Below, piece by piece: positions 11,000 to 55,641 of a stretch of 64,000 nucleotides of DNA. Numbering within the stretch: the stretch's first letter is position 1; each line of letters starts with the position of its first letter. The translations under genes and the position numbers were made by a program. The notes under the pieces were generated by a model that saw only the letters and a program-made list of their open reading frames with translations, searched no databases and was not told where the DNA came from. Source of the stretch: Paragorgia papillata (taxonomy: Eukaryota; Cnidaria; Anthozoa; Scleralcyonacea; Coralliidae); assembly GCA_035771165.1 (NCBI GenBank), contig JAWNZC010000327.1, forward strand, positions 1,387,001 to 1,451,000, in the 5' to 3' direction.

Positions 11000-11750
11000 C
11001 GCTACAAGTAAATTCAGTGTTTCAAACAAACACTACGTACTTTTCAAAAACCATAAAGAAAACCAGCGAGAAAACAACAACGTAATCAGCAACTTTTGTC
11101 AGTGTCAAAAACCGTTCGGAAAATCCATAAATTATTGAATGTTTACAGTACTTTAACGTGACTATGCACCCATAATATGCCAAAGCCTGCATGGTTCCCA
11201 GAGGAATTTCATTTCTTTGTTTTGTGCTATGTTCTGGAATTATGTTTATGCTCTAGGGAAAACCTAGGCTAAACAATCTGAATAACAAATTTTAGACATC
11301 GCCAAAAGACATAACTCCAGTGTCACTGTGACATGTCCATCTGCACATGGAAAGTTATATTGCCCCCAAAAAGTCTGTTTGATCAAAGCTTTGTGAAAAT
11401 AGCTAAATATATAACTGTTTCAGTGACAGGGGGCAGGACGAAGGGATGACAAGACCATTCTGGCAAGTCATAAGAAGGGGAAGCGGATTATATCTCGTAC
11501 AGAAAGGTTTGTGTAGCTTCATATAGAGTATATAATGTATAGGTGTTTGTCATTGCTTTTGTTCGGTGCCATCTGACTTCCAGGAGATATAGTCTGGATT
11601 GTCTATGATATCATAGACGTTCGGTAGATGTTTGACGACAATGGTCCTGATTTCATGACTGTTTTGGCAAAATGACTCCTGAGAAAATCTTGAAAATAAA
11701 GAACGATTCTGAGTTTACAATAATCGAAATATAATTAGAAGACCAACGTT
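11000..11750. other. Intergenic, nothing recognised
   Basis: Apart from the end of the preceding repeat, 11150-11700 shows no repeat, exon signature or convincing open frame. Confidence 0.4.
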
Positions 11751-11756
11751 TCGAGC

Positions 11757-12057
11757 GAAGGCCCTTCGCTCGAAACGTTAAGCCCTAATCAAACGAGAAC
11801 GCAAGTCATCGCAAGTTGGCGGTCGTTTGAACACCCAAATTAACAAAATAAAGGTTTCATGAGTGTTTTAAACAAGTTTTAACTTTGCCACAGTACATGA
11901 TATTTTCGGGAAACTATTCAGAGCGGCTGGCTGAGATTCGTTTGATTATAGGGCTTTATTAGACTCCTACGTTCTCTGTTTCGGCAGTATATCGAACCTT
12001 ACTACATTTCGATTGTTGTTTCAACACTGCCTACGCAGCACGCTACTTTTATTTCAC
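11757..12057 (-). mobile_element. SINE-like retroposon copy 2, split by a MITE
   Basis: Matches the 1160-1295 element (GCTGCGTAGGCAGTG to the GAAGGCCCTTCG hairpin) but is interrupted at its TTA by the element at 11781-11958. Confidence 0.7.
11781..11958. mobile_element. PIF/Harbinger-like MITE inside the retroposon
   Basis: Ends AGCCCTAATCAAACGAGA and its complement near 11935-11956; TTA flanks both sides exactly where the uninterrupted retroposon has a single TTA (CGTTAGA). Confidence 0.75.
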
Positions 12058-12319
12058 GATTTTGAGTTTAGCCTTATATTATAACTTTTTCGGGCATTGT
12101 GGTGTATTTCGCGGGCTAAAATATAGAGAATTCATATAGGCTCAGATTAGCGGACTAAAATATATTTTAACCCGCTGATCTGAGCCTATCAGTTTTAACA
12201 GTTCTAAATCACTATTGGTTTGTTGTTTATGGAATTGTATTCTTTTCTTGGCAATACTTTGAAGCTGAAAGATTGTTTTGATGACAAATTTTTCGTTTTT
12301 CTGCATGCCAAGTTACATG

Positions 12320-12580
12320 TAAAACGCTTTCAACATCGCATTCAACATCATTCAACATTGTTGAACGATGTTGAATAATGTTGAAAACACGAGTGGCCAA
12401 ATGAATTCAACATCGTTCAACTGATTCATGAATGACAATTAATTATTGAACGCGGGCTACCACAAAAGCTGGAATCGACAATATCCCGCATGGCTCTGTT
12501 CAATAAAGTTGAATGAAATGTGGCCAAATGCGTTCAACACCTTTCAACATTTTGAGAACAATAGAAATGTTGAACGCGTG
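12320..12580. repeat. CAACATTGTTGAAC foldback, copy 1
   Basis: Dense forward and reverse GTTCAACAT motifs with ends AAACGCTTTCAACAT. A fuller copy with GGCCTGGCC ends lies at 50008-50441. Confidence 0.65.
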
Positions 12581-12728
12581 AACACGCCTTCGGCTCGGGC
12601 TAAAATGAGCCTGAGTCAGGCCAAAAACATATTTATGCCCGCATACATCAACTCTATTGTCATAATATATCCACGACCTCTTCAGTATATTACACTAGGA
12701 AGGAATCGTAGGACTGCATGGGTTACCC

Positions 12729-14050
12729 TGCGAGTCCGACCCCCTTTCCGACCTATACGCAAGCTTCGGGGGAAAGTGGGCTCTGCCAACAAACTCGATC
12801 TTCGCCCCAAGTCAACCTCGTACCCAGGCTCTTTGCAGTCGGCGCCCCCTAACACGTGGCTGGAGCAACGTCAGACTAGTTCCTAGTCCTCTTTTCTCTC
12901 GAACGTATTTTGGTGACGTCACAGAATAGGCATCGAGCAAGAGGACTAGCGGAAAATGTTCATCTTTATCTATCATGAATCCTGCTGGAGCTCGGATTCT
13001 TTAATCTTTATGAACGAGGGCACTTAAACAAACTTCTTCTTGACTAGCAGACAGCAAACGAGTAGGTTTCTTTGTTTTACATTACGTTAAAAGGTTGTTA
13101 CATACGAGGCTTTATAAAGTAGTGTTCGGCGTAGGAAGTGATTGTGTTGAAACACATTTATACAAAGCGAAATATGCTTTTTAACGTTTCGGCAGTAGAC
13201 CAACCTTGCTATATGATGTTATAAAGAATTGTGCAGACCGACGTGAGTGTTATCTGCTTTGGTTTTCCGCCAAACGGCCGTTTGGTGCCTGTATAATTTG
13301 GGGTCAGTTTTGGGGCCAGATTTGGGGCCAGGCAAAACATTTTATTCCAGGCCTCTCACAATTCGGTCTGCCGCTCGACGTTAAAAGGAGAGGCCTGGGA
13401 ACCAGGCTGGAGCAACGTGTTAGGGGGCGCCGAGCAAAGAGCCTGGCGCATCGGAAATGGCGGCTGTCGAGGCTCGCGAAATACGGGCTGACCCGTATTA
13501 GCTACGCATGCGTAGAACGAATATCTTGCGTGTAAACGTCATCAATACACGGCCGACAGGCTGCACACTTCAGCGAGGACACTCCGAGCTCAAAGTCAAA
13601 CATCTCCGCTCAAAATCGTCGCTCGACCATAATTCTTCCACGAGCGCATAGCACGAATGTTGGGATACCATAGAATACGGTTTGTTGAAAATTCGTGGAA
13701 TTTTCGCGATGTACGAAGCCATTACCCTTCTCAAATTCATCAGTTTCAAATGTCCTCAGAACTCACTTGAGCCAGCACGCACGTGGACTGCGAACTGCCC
13801 CATGAAAGTGGCGAGGTTGGCCCCAAGTTTGGGGCGAGTCAGTCCGGTTTTAAACTGGTCAAAAAACAAGTTCTAGTTTACGAACACGCGTAAGCTGCAG
13901 GAAAATAGGAAGTGACGCGTTAGAGCCTGGGACCAAAATAGTATCTTGGCAACCGTTCACGCATGCTCAAAAAGAAATATCGAGTTTGTTGGCAGAGCCC
14001 ACATTCCCCCGAAGCCTGCGTAGGTCGGAAAGGGGCTCTGACTCGCACGG
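12729..14050. repeat. Composite foldback with GCGAGTCCGACC ends
   Basis: CGAGTCCGACCCCCTTTCCG (from 12729) is complemented at about 14020-14050, and CTCTGCCAACAAACTCGAT at 12781 by 13978-13997. A smaller palindrome (GGCGCCCCCTAACACGT) inside it is split by element copy B. The remainder, 13420-13975, is unclassified and has no convincing exon. Confidence 0.65.
12872..13409. mobile_element. 538-bp Mutator-like element, copy B (inverted to copy A)
   Basis: Ends CAGACTAGTTCC and GGAACCAGGCTG are flanked by the 9-bp repeat GAGCAACGT (12863-12871 and 13410-13418). Same length as copy A and very similar throughout. Confidence 0.85.
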
Positions 14051-14435
14051 TAGGACTGGGTATGAGGCTGTCAAAATATGCATGGCGCCCATGTTGGGAT
14101 CAAAAGATCTGAGCCCACGCGTGTCTGAACTGCATAGTAGCGCGTGATACGGGAGCGGGAAAAGGCGAGTTGAAACAGCGCCTGCACTTCACATCACCCA
14201 ACGTTTCAGTAAAATAAACACTAGAATTTGATTATGCATGGATAGTTCGTTTCTTTTTCATAGAAACTCCAGTTTCTGCTACCAATTTCATTTCAATCGT
14301 GTAAAGTTTTATAGGCATTGCCATTGTTCAACTGTGAAACGTTTTGCCATTTGATGTATCGCTTCGCCCATCATTTGTGAATTTTTGTACGCCCGGACAA
14401 AAATCCCAGACGTTTTAGCTGCCGTACAAGTGCTG

Positions 14436-15533
14436 ACCTGTGTACAGCCGCTCTCCCGTGAGAAAATAATAGGGGAGAGAGCGTCTGTGAGTTCGAGGCG
14501 ATAATCGTGTTCCAGGTCACGTGGATTTTCAGTAAATTATAATTATTGAATAATTTCAATCTGTGTGTAGTACTTTCAAAGTTTCTTTCGGTATATACCC
14601 GTTCTCGAACTTGAATTTCATGTGAGTAGAGTTTAGTTGGTCTCTCCTGTGCTTCGAGGGTTTTTCGCAGGGTTCTGCGGTTTTCCTCCCTCCGTAAAAT
14701 CAACACTTAGGTCTTAGCTTATGTCGTGCACTTTTAACATGAGCCCCTGGCTCGGGTGATTGGGCGACCACATCCTGTGCTTACGACGTTAAATAAATCA
14801 TTACTCATTACCGAAGAAAAGTTCTGACAAATTAAAAACTCTATTTGATCGAAAAGACGTGTGTGTGAGAACGAGAGATTTTGAACGGCGTATTTACCAT
14901 AAACATTCAAGATAAGTTTTTCCAAAGGTCAGACTTTCCACTACCACGGTCAAGTACATTCATGCGTGTGTCTTAAAAAAATAGCGTTTTGTCCACACTG
15001 TCTGCATGATTGACTGACTGACTATCATATTCATAAATGTCGTTGTATGTTTTAATTCCAGTATCACAATTGTCAATTCAGATGTGCCATGATTAATAAC
15101 AACCAACTCCTAATGTCGAAAATTAGGTATTTTTAAATCGTAGTCTTACCGACGATAGATTGTCCGTTGGAAATGCTATTTCAGTTATACACTCACTCTG
15201 TATCTGTAATATTTAAAGTTGCTTGGTTTCAGTATCAGCGGCTGCCATAAATTACGAGTAATCAGAAGATAATTTTGAAGAGTCGAACGAGAATTAATCT
15301 TCCACAGTCGGTTGTTTACTTCGCTAGTGAGGTCGTTCAACCAAATTATAATTAATGCTATCCAGCAGCCAATTAAAACTTGTGCAATACAATTAGACTG
15401 TGAAGGGCCAATCAGATCTGTTTCCACGAATACATGGAAAATCCACGTGACCTGGAACACGATTATCGCCTCGAACTCACAGACGCTCTCTCCCCTATTA
15501 TTTTCTCACGGGAGAGCGGCTGTACACAGGCTA
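14436..15533. mobile_element. 1.1-kb inverted-repeat transposon, noncoding
   Basis: About 90-bp inverted ends (CTGTGTACAGCCGCTCTCCC...) are flanked by the 11-bp repeat TACAAGTGCTG (14425-14435 and 15534-15544), probably Mutator-like. The interior includes 14600-14700, which resembles the SINE tail at 59530-59620. No transposase frame is visible. Confidence 0.8.
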
Positions 15534-15544
15534 TACAAGTGCTG

Positions 15545-15924
15545 GCTTTTTAATTTAAGCTTGTTACCCTGGATAGACCACAATGCATTGCGATCAGTCG
15601 AAATTTTTGACCTTATAGACACCTAAATAATTAAAGAATCATGGAGTCTCAACACACATTTCACAATTTCGACATATTATAGAACTGTACTTATTTACAA
15701 GTAAAATTCAATTTTAAATAGGAGATATATACTGTATAATGACAGTCATTAACTTAGACATTAAAAAATATAAACTAAAACATTTTAAGTCTAAGATTTG
15801 GCCAGAAGGCATTGTGTGCAATTAATTGCGCTTGCTCTGTAATATTTTTATACAAATATATCATTATTTATATTCTGCCCTCGTATAGACCTCAGCCTAT
15901 AGTCGTTTACGATACACGTATATA
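15545..15924. other. 3' flank of the DYRK4-like gene
   Basis: AT-rich sequence downstream of the stop, with no repeat or exon recognised; presumably 3' UTR and intergenic DNA. Confidence 0.4.
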
Positions 15925-15933
15925 TTTATTTAT

Positions 15934-15938
<5 letters not shown>
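15925..15938 (-). terminator. Possible polyadenylation signals at the DYRK4-like stop
   Basis: On the minus strand three overlapping AATAAA hexamers lie at and just after the stop codon (15933-15938, 15929-15934, 15925-15930). They are close to the stop for a cleavage signal, and the run also resembles an ATTT microsatellite, so the assignment is tentative. Confidence 0.4.
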
Positions 15939-47965
<32,027 letters not shown>

Positions 47966-47974
47966 CTATGATAA

Positions 47975-48840
47975 AGATATGGAAATAAGACGTTAAGGTT
48001 AGTACAAATTTAGTACAGACATGTAACAAACCGTAACCTACAACCACTTTCAACTTCTTTGTATGGAATGTAGATTTCCATATTTTTTTATAAATTTCTA
48101 TGAATAGTCCACCAAAACCTCCTTGGTGGATAAAGGTGAAAATATTAGATCACTTCAAATATGAAATCAAGTAAATATGTTCTTAGCAAGAATAACAATT
48201 TACTTAAAACATGAAAACAAATTACTTATACCAAGAAAAGTTATTGGTAATAAGATTAAGTAAAAAATCAAGTAAACTTTTTTAGCAAGAAGATTAATTG
48301 ACTTAAAAAAACTTACATTTACACTAGAAATCAAGCATCCCTCCCCCCCCCCCCTGCAACGTCAAAATTAGAAGAAATAAGAAATAATTTTTAGCAAGAA
48401 GATTTAGAAGATTAAATTTACAAGAAATCAAGTAATTTTTTTCCCTGCAACATGTCATCAAAATTAGAACATGAGTCACATGCATGCAATGCAGTGTTTT
48501 GAGGGATACAGATAACCCAACTAAAACCATAACACTATATACATGACATTCGCTTGGCTTTTTAATAATCCAGCAATTTTCTTTGTCGGTTCAATGTTTT
48601 TTAATAGCTTTAGGTTTGTCTATAGCCACAAATCTGCTTGCTCTTTGTTGCGTGACGTTTCGGAAGCAATTAATCTGGAAGTTGTGAAGATGGCAGATTG
48701 AAGCCGCTTCCGAAACGACTATATATAGATGATAATAATGAATTTTAAAAAAAACACACGTAGAATTTCGGTTGTTATTAGCCTTCCAAACTAAGGAACC
48801 CGTATAGAATAAAGAGTAATTTAAAAAGAAAGGTTTGTTT
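47975..48840. other. AT-rich sequence upstream of the first exon found
   Basis: Iterated CAAGTAA and TTTAGCAAGAAG motifs (48160-48440), a C run at 48344-48354, and one short inverted segment CGTTTCGGAAGC/GCTTCCGAAACG (48657-48716). No exon recognised. Confidence 0.5.
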
Positions 48841-48929
48841 TGTTGTTGAATTTTAGAAGGAATACCAAAGTTTGTGCTTGGATTCTATATAACTGTATAA
48901 ACAATTTGATATTCCAAATTGAAAGTCTT

Positions 48930-49400
48930 GTACATATAAAGGGGATATTACACGGTGACGAGAAGATATGGATTTTATGTTCGAGTGGCAACGATAATAT
49001 CTCACGAGTGAGCGCAGCGAACTACCCTGCGAGCAGAGCCTTCTTTTCCTTATTTCTTCGCTGAGAGAGAGGAAGAAAAGTAGGCTCTGCTGTATTCGTG
49101 ACTGGTTTCCAGTGCGCATGCATGTCAGTTGCTTGGATACAATCTCGAACCCCAGTCCCAATCAGAGCAGAAAACAAAACGAGAACCGGTTAAACGGGTC
49201 TTAAACGGGTTACTTCGTCCTAAATCTTGGACGAAGCCAAACACGAATACAGCAGAGCCTACTTTTCTTCCTCTCTCTCAGCGAAGAAATAAGGAAAAGA
49301 AGGCTCTGCTCGCAGTGCAGCAGCGAACGAGTGAGATATTGCTCTTGCCACGAGAACATAAAATCCATATCTTTGAGCAACCGTGTAACGTTCTATTTAT
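48930..49400. repeat. Foldback with an inner foldback (AGATATGGATTTTATGTTC family), copy 1
   Basis: Outer arms AGATATGGATTTTATGTTCG and complement; inserted between them at about 49030-49315 is a second inverted pair GCGAGCAGAGCCTTCTTTTC. The relative at 56050-56535 lacks the inner insert and is inverted. Confidence 0.72.
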
Positions 49401-49739
49401 TATATGGACAATGAAATTATGCGTGGAAGTGATGTTGATAAACTATGTTTAATTTTTAGAAAATACAAATGAAAAATACAACAGCTTCTTCGAATACGTC
49501 ATTTTACGTGAAACACTGAATTAAGAGAAGTTACTGGTTCAAATTTACTTGATTCGAAACTTACGGCAAAAGGCGAAAATTTTGACTTGTCGATATGTCA
49601 CTCGCGAGCGTTACATACGAGAAATACGCCAGCGTTACATACGAGAAATACGCCACTCGGTTCCCAGATGTAGTGAAATATGGATTCTACGAGTGTTTTA
49701 GTTAGCTAGTAAAATACTTTTCTCCATATAATAATGTAG

Positions 49740-50935
49740 TATATGTCATACATCGAACTCAACCTATATATGTTCAAATCATCTGAGTCCTAGTAGTTCA
49801 ATAGTTAAAGCGTCTCACCCGAATGAGAATTAAGGTTGTGGGTTTGAATTAAGGTTGTGAGTAAACTGCTTGGCCGGAACTTTACTCGGTAATTTTTCTG
49901 AGTAAAATAACTCGAAGAACATTTACATCCAATTCTCATAAGTCATATCAGAGCTAGCATATCCGCGCCCGCGGTCTTTTCTCTTAACAACATGCGTTAA
50001 GACAATAAAGGCCTGGCCAAACGCTTTCAACATTTCATTCAACATCATTCAACATTGTTGAACGATGTTGAATAATGTTGAAAGCACGAGTGGCCAAATG
50101 AATTCAACATCGTTCAACATTCATGAATGACAATTAATTGAATGTGGGCTACCACAAAAGCTGGAATCGACAATATCCCGCATGGCGCATGTCTCTGTTC
50201 AACAAAGTTGAATGAAATGTGGCCAAATGCGTTCAACACCTTTCAACATTTTGAGAACAACAGAAATGTTGAACGCGTGTTGAACGAAAATTTGAACATG
50301 TTCAAATTTCGTTCAACATCATTCAACACCATTAAACAACGTTCAACATCATTCGACAGGGGTGGCCAAACGCTTTGAACATTGAATTCAACAATGTTGA
50401 ACGATGTTGAATGAAATGTTGAAAGCGTTTGGCCAGGCCTTAACGTGCATGTTGTAGTATAGGATGTGATAAATCGAACTCAACCTACGTTCAAATCATC
50501 CCAGTAGCTCAATAGTTAGAGTATCTCACTGGTAAATCGTGACTAGAAGGCTGTAGGTTCTAGACGAGTCCCACTTTGGAACTCTCGTGAGTAAAATAGC
50601 TCGAAGATCACTAAACACAATTCTGATACCCGAGTTAGCGTATTCATCTCTTCTCTTAACAGCATGCATTACAACACTAACATATATCATCATACTTACA
50701 CATAGCAGTATATATATGTCATACACTAAACTCAAACCTACGTTCAAATCATCTGCATGAGTCCCAAAAGTTCAATAATTTAAGCGTCTCACCGGGGATC
50801 ACTATATATAAGTTGTCGGTTCAAGTCCCGCTTGAGAACGACGAATTTTTTCTTAGTAAAATATCTTGAAGAAAATTTACACTCAATTCTCAAAGCCGAG
50901 CTAGCATATTCATCTCTTCTCTTAAAGGACATTGG
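49740..50935 (+). repeat. Tandem tRNA-like SINE units
   Basis: Three units (about 49740-50007, 50446-50690, 50700-50935) each run from ATCGAACTCAACCTACGTTC through a tRNA-like TAGCTCAATAGTTAGAGTAT and AAAATA(G/A)CTCGAAGAA to CATCTCTTCTCTTAACAGCA; a fourth partial continues after 51389. Two different MITEs interrupt the array. Confidence 0.75.
50008..50441. mobile_element. PIF/Harbinger-like MITE of iterated GTTCAACAT
   Basis: Ends AAGGCCTGGCCAAACGCTTT and complement, TAA-like flanks; the interior is almost wholly GTTGAACGATGTTGAA-type palindromes. Confidence 0.78.
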
Positions 50936-51388
50936 CATTAAAAATTAAGTTTGTCTATTTTGAAAGAACTCATAAAATTGTAATAGAAGATCCTTTACAA
51001 CTTTTTCGTATCTTTCTGCGTTTTCAAGATATTTCAATTTGTTTGATATGTAAATGAGATGGTCTCTGACGTCAGGAGTGGGGTAAAATATTTTCATACA
51101 GAGCAAAAACACTTACATATCTAACATGAAATGCTCAGCGTCGCAAGGAGTTTTTATGTGCACAGTTTCAAATGATTTCGCTGAACAAACTTAGAGATAT
51201 GACTGGTTTTGCCACATGTGAAAATATTTTACCCCAAACCTGACGTCAGAGACCATCTCATTTACATATCAAACAAATTGAAATATCTTGAAAACGAAGA
51301 GAGATACGAAAAAGTTGTAAAGGATCTTCTATTACAATTTTACGAGTTCTTTCAAATTAGACAAACTTAATTTTTAGTGCTATTGCCC
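50936..51388. mobile_element. TTAA-flanked MITE family C, copy 1
   Basis: AGGACATTGGCATTAAAAAT and near-complement with TTAA on both sides (50932-50935, 51389-51392). Arms contain CTGACGTCAG. Confidence 0.83.
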
Positions 51389-51818
51389 TTTAACAACATG
51401 CATTAAGGCATTTAACTTGCACATATATAAGTAGTATATATTGTCAATATCAGTGCTGTAAATCAATGTTGTGACGTCCTTAAGTTTAAAATAACAACAT
51501 TGAATCGGGGGGTAGGGGATTGACTGTTACAACTATACTTTTGTCCAAGATTGTAGCATATATCCATCTCTTCTCTCAACATAGAAGTCTGTAGGTCATG
51601 TTCTGTTGAATTTTAGACAGACCTTAGTAAAATACTAAGGCTTTTCGCAATTTAAACATGTGAAAACTACGTTAAATCTTGGTTGTTGCATGTACACTTA
51701 GGAACTCAGTAAATTTTCAACAAGTCGAACTCCTAAACTGAGCAGCCAGTAAGATGAAGGAAAGGATTGGCTTGTTAATGTTTCTCTTTATACAGTCAGA
51801 CATGCAGAGGACTACTAA

Positions 51819-52183
51819 GGCCTGCGCTAAACGTCGCACAATAGACGAATTTAATTCGAATTAAGTTCGTCGATAATGCGACGTCGACTTAAACGTCGAA
51901 TTTAATGGTTTTTACTTGAACCCGTGGAGCCTGAAAACAATTTCTTGAAAACATGGTGGCGAATTGTCACAGATAGAAGAGAAACATTTAACTCAACGCG
52001 ACGATAATTCGTCGTGTAACTCGAACACGTATTATCGTCGCACTATCCGTCTGACTCAGACGAATTTAATTGCCCAGACGAATTTAATTCGTGAGTCGAA
52101 TTTAATCGAGTTATACGTCGCAGTTTCGTCGAATAAAATTCAAACAATTAAATTCGTCGATTTTGCGACGTTTAGCGCAGGCC
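51819..52183. mobile_element. PIF/Harbinger-like MITE with iterated GTCGAATTTAATTCG
   Basis: Ends GGCCTGCGCTAAACGTCG and complement, TAA on both sides. The 82-residue plus frame is inside it and is not a gene. Confidence 0.78.
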
Positions 52184-52189
52184 TAACAT

Positions 52190-53255
52190 ATTCGCTTGGC
52201 TTTTCAAAATAAATACTAATTAATATCACTAATTGAATTTTAATTGTCACTCTATATTTCGGAGAACTATAATTGGGGACATACATGCACTGTAGCGTTG
52301 ATTGCAAAAGGAAAACCGAAGAAAAACCCTCGAAACACAGGAGAGTAGCAATAACTCTACTCACATGAGTCTAAGATGGTCACCCAACCAAATACACATG
52401 GCGTTATTAGCAGGAATCCCTTAGCACTTCTGTTGTCAAGGTGATTTGTCGTCTGCATGAATATATAAATATTGGGATTCAAAAATAATTGCTTAGCCGA
52501 CGAATAACAAATTTTAATAAAATCGAAGTATCGCATTGTTGTGAATGAAAATTAAAGATTAATTCTTTGAAGAGATTGCTGTGCATGTGTGGCGATAGAA
52601 TGAGTCAAATACTCGAAGCGCGATGCCGCCAAAGTTAAGTATAATAATTTCATTAAACTGTTTAAGTTATAATTATGCCCAGTCGCATACAAATTCTCCA
52701 AGCCACTCTTGGTCAAACAAAGCTTAAGAGCGGGTATAACTAAGTTGCAAACATGTTGTCGTATAATAGTGCGAATCTTTCTTTTTGATATTTTAATACC
52801 GATTTCAAATCCGAGACTGCTCTTTCAACGTTATTGACATGGCGCGTTCGTGTGCTCTAACATCTTTGCTAAATTTGGAATTGTTTCTGAAGCGGATACT
52901 CAAAGAACGATATATTTGTGCTACCAACGTCATGCGGAAGTGCTAAATTTATCGGCCAATCAGAAGCCGGAGGGATTCCTGCTAATAACACCATGTCTAA
53001 AACATAAGGGGGATTTCGGGTTGGTTGTATAGTGTTTTTACTATAGATCGTTTTCATGAGTCCGGCCTGAGATTCAGTTCACGCTGGCCTAAACTCAGGT
53101 CGCCTGCAAGATCGAACTGAAGCACTTTCAGTCTTTCACCTCTCAAACTCAATATACGTTGTAGTTTAAATGAGATTGGTGTCAAACCCACATAAAACTA
53201 GAGAGCAGTCAGAGACTGCAAATACCTCCGCCAGCGGGTTATTAGAGATGTTTAA
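52190..53255. other. Unclassified stretch
   Basis: A sequence around GGGATTCCTGCTAATAAC occurs twice, once on each strand (near 52406-52423 inverted, 52973-52990), suggesting a diverged repeat. No exon recognised. Confidence 0.45.
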
Positions 53256-53260
53256 TTTAA

Positions 53261-53674
53261 AGGGGATTGGCATTAAAAATTAAAATTTGTCTAATTTGAA
53301 AGAACTCATAAAATTGTAATAGAAGATCCTTTACAACTTTTCCGTATCCTTCTGCGTTTTCAAGATATTTCAATTTGTTTGATATGTAAATGAGATGGTC
53401 TCTGACGTCAGGAGTGGGGTAAAATATTTTCATACAGAACAAAATCACTTACATATCTAACATGAAATGTTCAGCGTCGCAAGGAGTTTTTATGTACACA
53501 GTTTCAAATGATTTCGCTGAACAAACTTAGAGATATAACTTGTTTTGCTACATGTGAAATATTTTACCCACCTGACGTCAGGGACCATCTCATTTACATA
53601 TCAAACAAATTGAAATATCTTGAAAACGAAGAGAGATACGAAAAAGTTGTAAAGGATCTTCTATTACAATTTTG
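53261..53674. mobile_element. Family C MITE copy 2, right end replaced
   Basis: Same left end after TTAA; the right arm is cut at about 53674 where the GGCGGAGG retroelement begins. Confidence 0.75.
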
Positions 53675-53675
53675 A

Positions 53676-53909
53676 GCGCAATCAAGCATTTCTTCTACAC
53701 GGAGAATCTTGCGGTCAGCTTTTTATTAATTTCTCATCCAAATTTTGACCAAATTCAACCAATATTTAATGGATTGGTCGTTGGTCTATGGTCAACCCTT
53801 TTACAAACTTTCATGAAAATCGGTGTAATAGTTTTTGAGATATCCAGAAAGACAAACAAACAGGCAGAACGGGGTAAAAACATAACCTCCTGGCGGAGGT
53901 ATTAGCGAG
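53676..53909 (+). repeat. GGCGGAGG-type retroelement copy 3
   Basis: GCGCAATCAAGCATTTCTTC to ACCTCCTGGCGGAGGTATTA, parallel to 37915-38162, with a shorter ACAAACAAACAGGCAG tail. Confidence 0.8.
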
Positions 53910-53917
53910 GTTCAGAT

Positions 53918-54300
53918 CACACGTCCACTACCGCTACCGTAAATATAATTAAGCATATCAAATATTGTTTTTACGTTCAGTAATGGTCGCAGGTCTCAAA
54001 CCTAGTGCAAAAAGAAAGCGTTTTACGGTACTAGGATTAAAACCAACTACGACTACAGGACGAAAAAGCGAACATTACACCAGCTTAATCACATTTATGG
54101 TAGCGGTAGCGGTCTGATCCTCGCTAATAATGATTCTCCGGCGGTCACGAGCTGTAAGGCAATTGACACAAATCTCGAAGCAACAGCGAAACCAAGCCTA
54201 TATAGTTTCAAGACCGGCCTCATGTAAACAAAAACCGAAAATGCAAAATTCAGGCCGGTCCGAGTTCAGGCTGGCCTCATGTAAACACCCCCTAACATTC
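53918..54300. repeat. Inverted repeat and low-copy repeats
   Basis: TACCGCTACCGTAAATATAA (53933) pairs with TTTATGGTAGCGGTAGCGGT (54092-54111). It is followed by AGGCCGGTCCGAGTTCAGGC with an inverted match near 53065. Confidence 0.55.
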
Positions 54301-54783
54301 TTGCTTCATTGCTTCTCATAAAAAATTATATGAGAACATCAACTCGTATTATATAGCAAAGCGAAAAAAGTAGTGAACGGTCTCGTATAGTATAGACCAT
54401 CCTTCATTGGCTAGGTTAGTTTGCTTTTGGAATCAGTTAGACAAATAAATACTAACATTTTTGCTTCACGACTTCTCATAATAAATTATATAAAAATCTT
54501 AACTCTTAGAGCAAAGCGAAAAGGTGGTGAGCTACCGAGACTTTAAGGAACGATGACGTTTCGAACGTAACGAAGCCCTTTAATATCCCAAAAACGTTTT
54601 AACAAATACCAATGACTCGTCAAAAGTAAATGGAAGCGACTCAAACGAGAAGCAATACAACGAATATTATCCTATACCAAAGCTTATAGTGTATTCTAGG
54701 TGTAGAATTTTAGTCTTTCTGTTAGGAACTTGACTTTGCTAACTTAACCCTCAACGATTTCCACAGGCGAGTCATTGGTATAA

Positions 54784-55530
54784 AGCCCCACACTGACAAG
54801 TTTTTCCTTGACAAATTTTATTTGTTCGTGTGTACGACACAAATTGACAAGTTTTTCCTCGACAAGGAGCCTTGTTCAAAAGCTGGTCATGCCAGCTTTT
54901 GAACAAGGAAATTTGTTCGTGTGTATAGTCGTCAAGGAAAACTTGACAAGATCATCTCTTAAGCTTATTACGCGATCATTTAATACCGTCAAGGAAAACT
55001 TGTCCAACCGCACACACGAGCAATTATAACTTGTCAAGGAAAATTGTTGGGAAAAAACGTGTTCATCGTACACACGAGCAAGGAAAGCTACCAAGGAACT
55101 TGTCAAGAAAAACTTGGTCGTCTGTGCGGGACTTAATTGTCAAAACAGCAGTGCAAGCTCTTAAGCCCCGCACAGACGACCAAGTTTTTCTTGCCAAGTT
55201 CCTTGGTAACTTTCCTTGGTTGTGTGTACGATGAACACGTTTTTCCCCCAACAATTTTCCTTGACAAGCTATAATTGCTCGTGTGTACGGTTGGACAAGT
55301 TTTCCTTGACGGTAATGATCGCGTAATAAGCTTAAGAGATGATCTTGTCAAGTTTTCCCTGACGACTATACACACGAACAAATTTCCTTGTTGAAAAGCT
55401 GGCATGACCAAGCTTTTGAACAAGGCTCCTTGTCAAGGAAAAACTTGTCAATTTGTGTCGTACACACGAACAAATAAAACTTGTCAAGAAAAAACTTGTC
55501 AAGGAAAACTTGGTCGTCTGTGCGGGGCTT
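54784..55530. mobile_element. Two adjacent inverted copies of a CTTGTCAAGGAAA MITE
   Basis: Units 54784-55133 and 55164-55530 share AGCCCCGCACAGACGACCAA ends and iterated AACTTGTCAAGGAAA. The pair is a 750-bp near-palindrome, so frames on both strands translate alike. Confidence 0.78.
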
Positions 55531-55641
55531 TCGCAAAAGTTTTTTAAAGTCGAGAAGATAGAGGAAGTTTGCCATCTCTGAAACGAACGCTAGCCGGCAT
55601 GTTTGGAGCTGGGAATTAGAGCGGAGCAAAAAAGCACCGGA

